Below, piece after piece: positions 60,440 through 64,000 of a stretch of 64,000 bases of DNA. Source of the stretch: Anaeromyxobacter oryzisoli (GTDB taxonomy: Bacteria > Myxococcota > Myxococcia > Myxococcales > Anaeromyxobacteraceae); NCBI RefSeq assembly GCF_022690765.1, contig NZ_JALCZA010000011.1:1-64000 (forward strand), in the 5' to 3' direction. Both the position numbers and the translations under genes were made by a program. The notes below the pieces were generated by a model, which saw nothing but the letters and a program-made list of their open reading frames with translations, did no database searches and had not been told where the DNA came from. The number at the start of each line of letters is the position of its first letter. Positions within the stretch are counted from its first letter, which is position 1.

Positions 60440-60605
60440 GGGTCGGTGAACCTCCGTGGCGCGCCCGGGCTCGCGTCCCGGAGTGGCCACGCGCGCATCA
60501 TGGCGCCGTCGCCCGCCGGGGACGTCGTCGCAAGAATGGATGGTTCATAACCAACGCTGATGGATATGGGGAGAGGTCGAAGGTGCTCTGATATCCTGGA
60601 GGACG

Positions 60606-61508
60606 ATGAGCCGGATCGACCCCCGCAAGCTCGAGACGTTCCGCGTGGTGGTGCAGACGCGCAAGATCTCGAGCGCCGCCAAGCTCCTCCACCTCTCGCA
60701 GCCCGCGGTGACGGCGCAGGTCCGCGCGCTCGAGGAGGAGTGCGGGCGCGCGCTGCTCCTGCGCTCGTCGAAGGGCGTGACCCCGACCGACTGGGGCCTG
60801 CGCCTGCTCGAGGCCGCGAAGCAGGTGCACGACGTCCTGGGCGCGGTGGAGAGCGCGTTCCAGGGGGAGCCCGCGGTCGGGGACGAGGTGGTGCTCGGCG
60901 CGAGCATGACGACCGCCGCCTACGTCGTCCCGCCGCTCGTCGCGGGCTACCGCGCGATCCACGGGCGGGTCCCGTTCCGCCTGCAGGTCAGCAACACCGC
61001 GCGCGTCCTCGAGTGGGTCGCCGAGGGGCGCGTGCCGCTCGGCCTGGTCGAGGGGCGCACGCGATCGTCGCGCGTCCACCTCGAGCGCTACCTGGAGGAC
61101 GAGCTGGTCGCGGTCGCCGCCCGCTCGGCCCGCGACCTGTGCGGCATCACCCGCGCCGCCGAGCTCGCGACGGTCCCGCTCCTGCTCCGCGAGCCCGGCT
61201 CGAACACGCGCGCCGTCGTGGAGGAGTCGCTGGGGCACGTCCTCGGATCTCGCGAGGTGCGCCGGTCGGAGCTCCTGTTCGGCTCCAACCAGTCGATGAA
61301 GATGGCGGCGGTGGCCGGGCTCGGCGTCGCGTTCGTCTCGCGCTGGAGCGTGCAGCTCGAGGTGAGCGCGGGGACGCTCCGGATCCTGCCGCTCCGGGAT
61401 CTGCGCATCGCCCGCTCGTTCTCGTGGGCGACGCCGTCGCCGCAGCTCGTCGGCGCCGCCGGCCGCTTCCTGCAGTGGGCGCGCCGGAACCCGCCGGCGA
61501 GTCCGTGA
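60606..61508 (+). CDS. LysR-family transcriptional regulator
   Basis: This 300-residue regulator has an N-terminal winged helix-turn-helix (about 8-65, KISSAAKLLHLSQPAVTAQVRALEEECG) and a periplasmic-binding-like effector domain (about 90-295). It resembles the CysL/CbbR group. GGAGG lies five bases before the start. It converges on the nitroreductase gene, so its target is not obvious. Confidence 0.93.
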   Translation: MSRIDPRKLETFRVVVQTRKISSAAKLLHLSQPAVTAQVRALEEECGRALLLRSSKGVTPTDWGLRLLEAAKQVHDVLGAVESAFQGEPAVGDEVVLGASMTTAAYVVPPLVAGYRAIHGRVPFRLQVSNTARVLEWVAEGRVPLGLVEGRTRSSRVHLERYLEDELVAVAARSARDLCGITRAAELATVPLLLREPGSNTRAVVEESLGHVLGSREVRRSELLFGSNQSMKMAAVAGLGVAFVSRWSVQLEVSAGTLRILPLRDLRIARSFSWATPSPQLVGAAGRFLQWARRNPPASP

Positions 61509-61514
61509 GCCGGC

Positions 61515-62141
61515 TCAGCCCGCGAAGCTCCCCTCGCGGACGAGGTCCGCGAGCGGCCTGCGATCGCTGGGCTTCTCGCGGGCGCGTGCCCAGTCCGGCA
61601 GCCCGGCGGGATCCCCCTGGCGTCCGATCGCGACGAAGACCTCGACGTGGTGGTGGTCGGGGAGGGCGAGCGCCTCGCGCGCCAGCTTCGCGTCGAACCC
61701 GCCGATCGCGTGGGTGCTCCAGCCCCACAGGTACGCTTGCAGCGCGAGCTGGGCCCAGGCCGCGCCGGCGTCGAACGAGTGGCTGGGGAACGGCGCGGGG
61801 GCGCTCTGGCCGGGCAGCGTGAGGACCTCCTGCGACACGACCGCGACGAGCGCCGCGGCCCCGCGCGCCCAGGCCTGGTTCCCTGGGACGAGCGCCGCGA
61901 CGAACCGCTCGAAGGCGGGCGTCCCGCGGCGCGCGTACACGAACCGCCACGGCTGCGCGTTGAAGGCGGACGGCGCCCAGCGCGCGGCCTCGAAGAGCCC
62001 GAGCAGCGTCTCCACCGGGATCTCCTCGCCCGTGAAGGCGCGGGGCGACCAGCGCTCGTGGAACAGCGAGTCGATCTTCCGGCTCGGCGTCCTGGCGGCC
62101 TGGGGCGTGGCGTGGGGCGTTGCGGATGCGGTCGTGGACAA
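61515..62141 (-). CDS. Nitroreductase-family protein
   Basis: This protein of about 208 residues is an FMN-dependent reductase with RWSPRAFTGEEI at the N-terminus, ARWAPSAFNAQPWRFV at the FMN site and a C-terminal EVFVAIG. The substrate is unknown. The TTG at 62141 was chosen because GAAAGG precedes it and no ATG or GTG occurs before the conserved domain; ATG 62297 is an alternative. Its stop and that of the LysR gene together form the palindrome TGAGCCGGCTCA (61506-61517). Confidence 0.85.
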   Translation of the reverse strand: MSTTASATPHATPQAARTPSRKIDSLFHERWSPRAFTGEEIPVETLLGLFEAARWAPSAFNAQPWRFVYARRGTPAFERFVAALVPGNQAWARGAAALVAVVSQEVLTLPGQSAPAPFPSHSFDAGAAWAQLALQAYLWGWSTHAIGGFDAKLAREALALPDHHHVEVFVAIGRQGDPAGLPDWARAREKPSDRRPLADLVREGSFAG

Positions 62142-62449
62142 CGGACAGCCTTTCGTCCGGTCGAGGAACGGAGTGGCGCTCCACCTCGGCGGCACGCGAT
62201 CGGGCGACCGGTTGCCCGCAGGGCGCCGGGTCGAGGCGGAGGCGAACCTACGTTCGTCGCGAAGGCCGCACAAGACGGAGCGCGAGCACCAGTCCATTGC
62301 TCGCCGCGCAACGATCGGCCGAGCCGCGTCTTCGGGCGCGGACCCGCTCCGGCGAGCGACGAGCGCGACGCCCCACCGGGTCGCCGCCGGGGGGACGAGC
62401 GCCGGGAGCACGCCGTGCTCATGGGGTGTGTCATCGGAGGGAGGGAGCC
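62142..62449. other. Divergent promoter region
   Basis: This 308-bp gap separates the nitroreductase gene from the SRPBCC gene and must hold both promoters. I see no recognised motif. Confidence 0.4.
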
Positions 62450-62941
62450 ATGGAGCGGATCGAGAAGTCGGTGCTCATCGAGGCGCCGGTCACCCGGATC
62501 TTCGAGTACATGACGGATCCGACGAACCTGCTCGAGATCTGGCCGAGCCTGGTCGCGGTGGAGCACGCGGAGATCAAGGCGGACGGGTCGCACGCGTTCG
62601 ACTGGACGTACAAGATGGCCGGGCTGCATTTCCACGGGCACGCCAGGACCCTGGACGTGGAGCGGGACTGGCGGCGGGTGGTGAGGAACGACGCCGGGAT
62701 CCCGAGCACGCTGACCTGGCGCTACGAGGCGCGCGAGCACGGGACCGAGGTGATGCTCCTCGTGGACTACGAGATCCCGATCCCGGTCCTGGGGCGGCTC
62801 GCCGCGCCATTCCTCCGGCGCGCGAACGAGCGCGAGGCGGAGATCGTGCTCGAGAACCTCAAGGAGCGGATGGAGATCGTCGAGACGACGGGGCTCGGTG
62901 AGTCCACGCGTGAGGGGGCGCCGACGCCGCCGCCGCCCTGA
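62450..62941 (+). CDS. SRPBCC (START-like) family protein
   Basis: This 163-residue protein has the polyketide-cyclase/SRPBCC pattern: IEKSVLIEAPVTRIFEYMTDPTNL at the start and a C-terminal helix (EAEIVLENLKERMEIV). GGAGGGAGGG lies just before the start. It probably binds a hydrophobic ligand; none is known. The proline-rich tail is likely disordered. Confidence 0.88.
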   Translation: MERIEKSVLIEAPVTRIFEYMTDPTNLLEIWPSLVAVEHAEIKADGSHAFDWTYKMAGLHFHGHARTLDVERDWRRVVRNDAGIPSTLTWRYEAREHGTEVMLLVDYEIPIPVLGRLAAPFLRRANEREAEIVLENLKERMEIVETTGLGESTREGAPTPPPP

Positions 62942-63041
62942 CGCAGCGAGCTGGGCGCGGGCGCGCGGAACGCCGCCCGAGGGACGTCGCACGGCCGGCC
63001 GGCTGCTGGCGCGGGATCGTGCCGCGGTGTAGGGATTCAGC

Positions 63042-63881
63042 GTGACGACGACCCTGACGCTCGGCTTCTCCCCCTGCCCGAACGACACCTTCATCTTCGA
63101 TGCCCTCGTGAACGGGAGGCTCGACACCGGGGACCTCCGGTTCGACGTGGTGCTCGAGGACGTGCAGACGCTGAACGAGTGGGCGCTCGAGGGCCGGCTC
63201 GACGTCAGCAAGATCAGCTACGGAGTGCTGCCGGCGGTGGCGCGCACGTACGCGCTGCTGAGCTCGGGCGGCGCGCTCGGGCAGGGCGTGGGGCCGCTGC
63301 TCGTCGCGCGGCCGGCGGTCCAGGAGTTCCGACCGGAGACGATGACGGTCGCGATCCCCGGGCGGCAGACCACGGCCCACCTGCTCTTCTCGCTCGCCTA
63401 CCCGGGGGCGACGCGGAAGCAGTTCGTGATCTTCTCCGAGATCGAGGCGGCGGTGGCCCGCGGTGACGTGGACGCGGGCGTGATCATCCACGAGGGGCGC
63501 TTCACCTACCAGCGGAAGGGGCTCGCGAAGCTGCTCGACCTCGGCGAACACTGGGAGCGCCGGACCGGCGCGCCGATCCCGCTCGGCGGCATCGTCGCGC
63601 GCCGCACCCTCGCCCCGGAGCTCGCGCGCCAGGTCGAGGCGCTCGTCCGGAAGAGCGCCGAGCACGCCCTCGGGGCGTACCCGCTCATCACCGACTACGT
63701 GAAGCGGCACGCCCAGGAGATGGACGAGGCGGTGATGCGCCAGCACGTCGATCTCTACGTGAACGACTTCTCCGTGAGCCTGGGCGAGCGCGGCCGCCAC
63801 GCCGTGGAGACCCTCCTCGACGTGTACGCGCGCCTGAACCCCGGGGCGGCCGTCGAGCGCGACGTGTTCCTCCGTGCCTGA
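63042..63881 (+). CDS. mqnD: 1,4-dihydroxy-6-naphthoate synthase
   Basis: This 279-residue enzyme acts in the futalosine pathway of menaquinone synthesis, converting cyclic dehypoxanthinyl futalosine to 1,4-dihydroxy-6-naphthoate. It starts FSPCPNDTFIFDAL and contains DVSKISYGVLP and GGIVARR, typical of MqnD. Length is normal for the family. The start is GTG 63042. No other mqn gene is in the window. It fits with menaquinone as the quinone for SdhCAB and cytochrome bd. Confidence 0.93.
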   Translation: MTTTLTLGFSPCPNDTFIFDALVNGRLDTGDLRFDVVLEDVQTLNEWALEGRLDVSKISYGVLPAVARTYALLSSGGALGQGVGPLLVARPAVQEFRPETMTVAIPGRQTTAHLLFSLAYPGATRKQFVIFSEIEAAVARGDVDAGVIIHEGRFTYQRKGLAKLLDLGEHWERRTGAPIPLGGIVARRTLAPELARQVEALVRKSAEHALGAYPLITDYVKRHAQEMDEAVMRQHVDLYVNDFSVSLGERGRHAVETLLDVYARLNPGAAVERDVFLRA

Positions 63882-64000
63882 CCGTCGGACCGCGGTCGCG
63901 CGACGGCGCGCGTGTGGCCCGATGTCGGCGCGTGGCGCACTCGCGCTCGACGTGCGTGTCCGAGGTGAATGAAGCGAGACGAGCTTGCGTCCCTGACGTA
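63882..64000. other. Window end, no feature seen
   Basis: The last 119 bases after mqnD contain no recognised gene or signal. A gene may begin beyond the window. Confidence 0.4.

Overview
The window is very GC-rich, with almost every third codon position G or C, which creates long meaningless antisense frames. Giant multihaem c-type cytochromes, a System II (ResB/CcsA) cytochrome c maturation pair, trimeric SdhCAB, a monomeric NADP isocitrate dehydrogenase, cytochrome bd and the futalosine-pathway enzyme MqnD together suggest a respiratory, metal-reducing-type Myxococcota/Deltaproteobacteria, most like Anaeromyxobacter. The organism is inferred from content; no database search was possible.

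Layout. (1) 1-2.7 kb: a repeat-rich segment with a lone HNH endonuclease gene between two directly repeated 288-bp sequences. (2) 2.8-8.6 kb, minus strand: a PAS histidine kinase, an NtrC-type sigma-54 activator, then cydAB. A near-perfect sigma-54 promoter lies just upstream of cydA, so this reads as a self-contained sigma-54-regulated cytochrome bd unit. (3) 8.6-9.2 kb: a 60-bp palindrome (inverted relative of the one at 314-373) followed by an array of six tight GC hairpins. (4) 9.2-33.9 kb: the standout region, with two giant secreted cytochromes of 2817 and 3388 residues. I count 50 and 51 haem-binding motifs, including 10 non-canonical CX3CH/CX4CH motifs in each. Each is followed by a small operon of ResB-like membrane proteins and single-pass proteins ending in a shared WRVxxWD motif; the second copy also has a triple-rhodanese lipoprotein and the first a 43-residue membrane peptide. 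(5) 33.9-42.2 kb: a frameshifted STT3/PglB-like gene, a full ResB and a CcsA, a 50-codon ORF, a membrane-bound spermidine-synthase-like protein, a B12-binding radical SAM protein and a small membrane protein. (6) 42.3-50.6 kb: TCA genes sdhCAB, a DUF815 ATPase, icd and mdh, with clear terminators. (7) 51-64 kb: ordinary chromosomal genes: a PKD lipoprotein, DUF554, PAP2 phosphatase, ABC metal importer parts, a methyltransferase, an M48 peptidase operon, a CBS protein, LysR, nitroreductase, SRPBCC and mqnD.

How it fits together: SdhCAB and a menaquinone pathway (MqnD) could feed electrons to oxygen through cytochrome bd, or outward through haem-rich extracellular proteins. The maturation genes beside the giant cytochromes may supply the haem-attachment capacity those proteins need. 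The best candidate for an undescribed system is the duplicated giant-cytochrome plus ResB-like/WRV-protein module at 9.2-33.9 kb.
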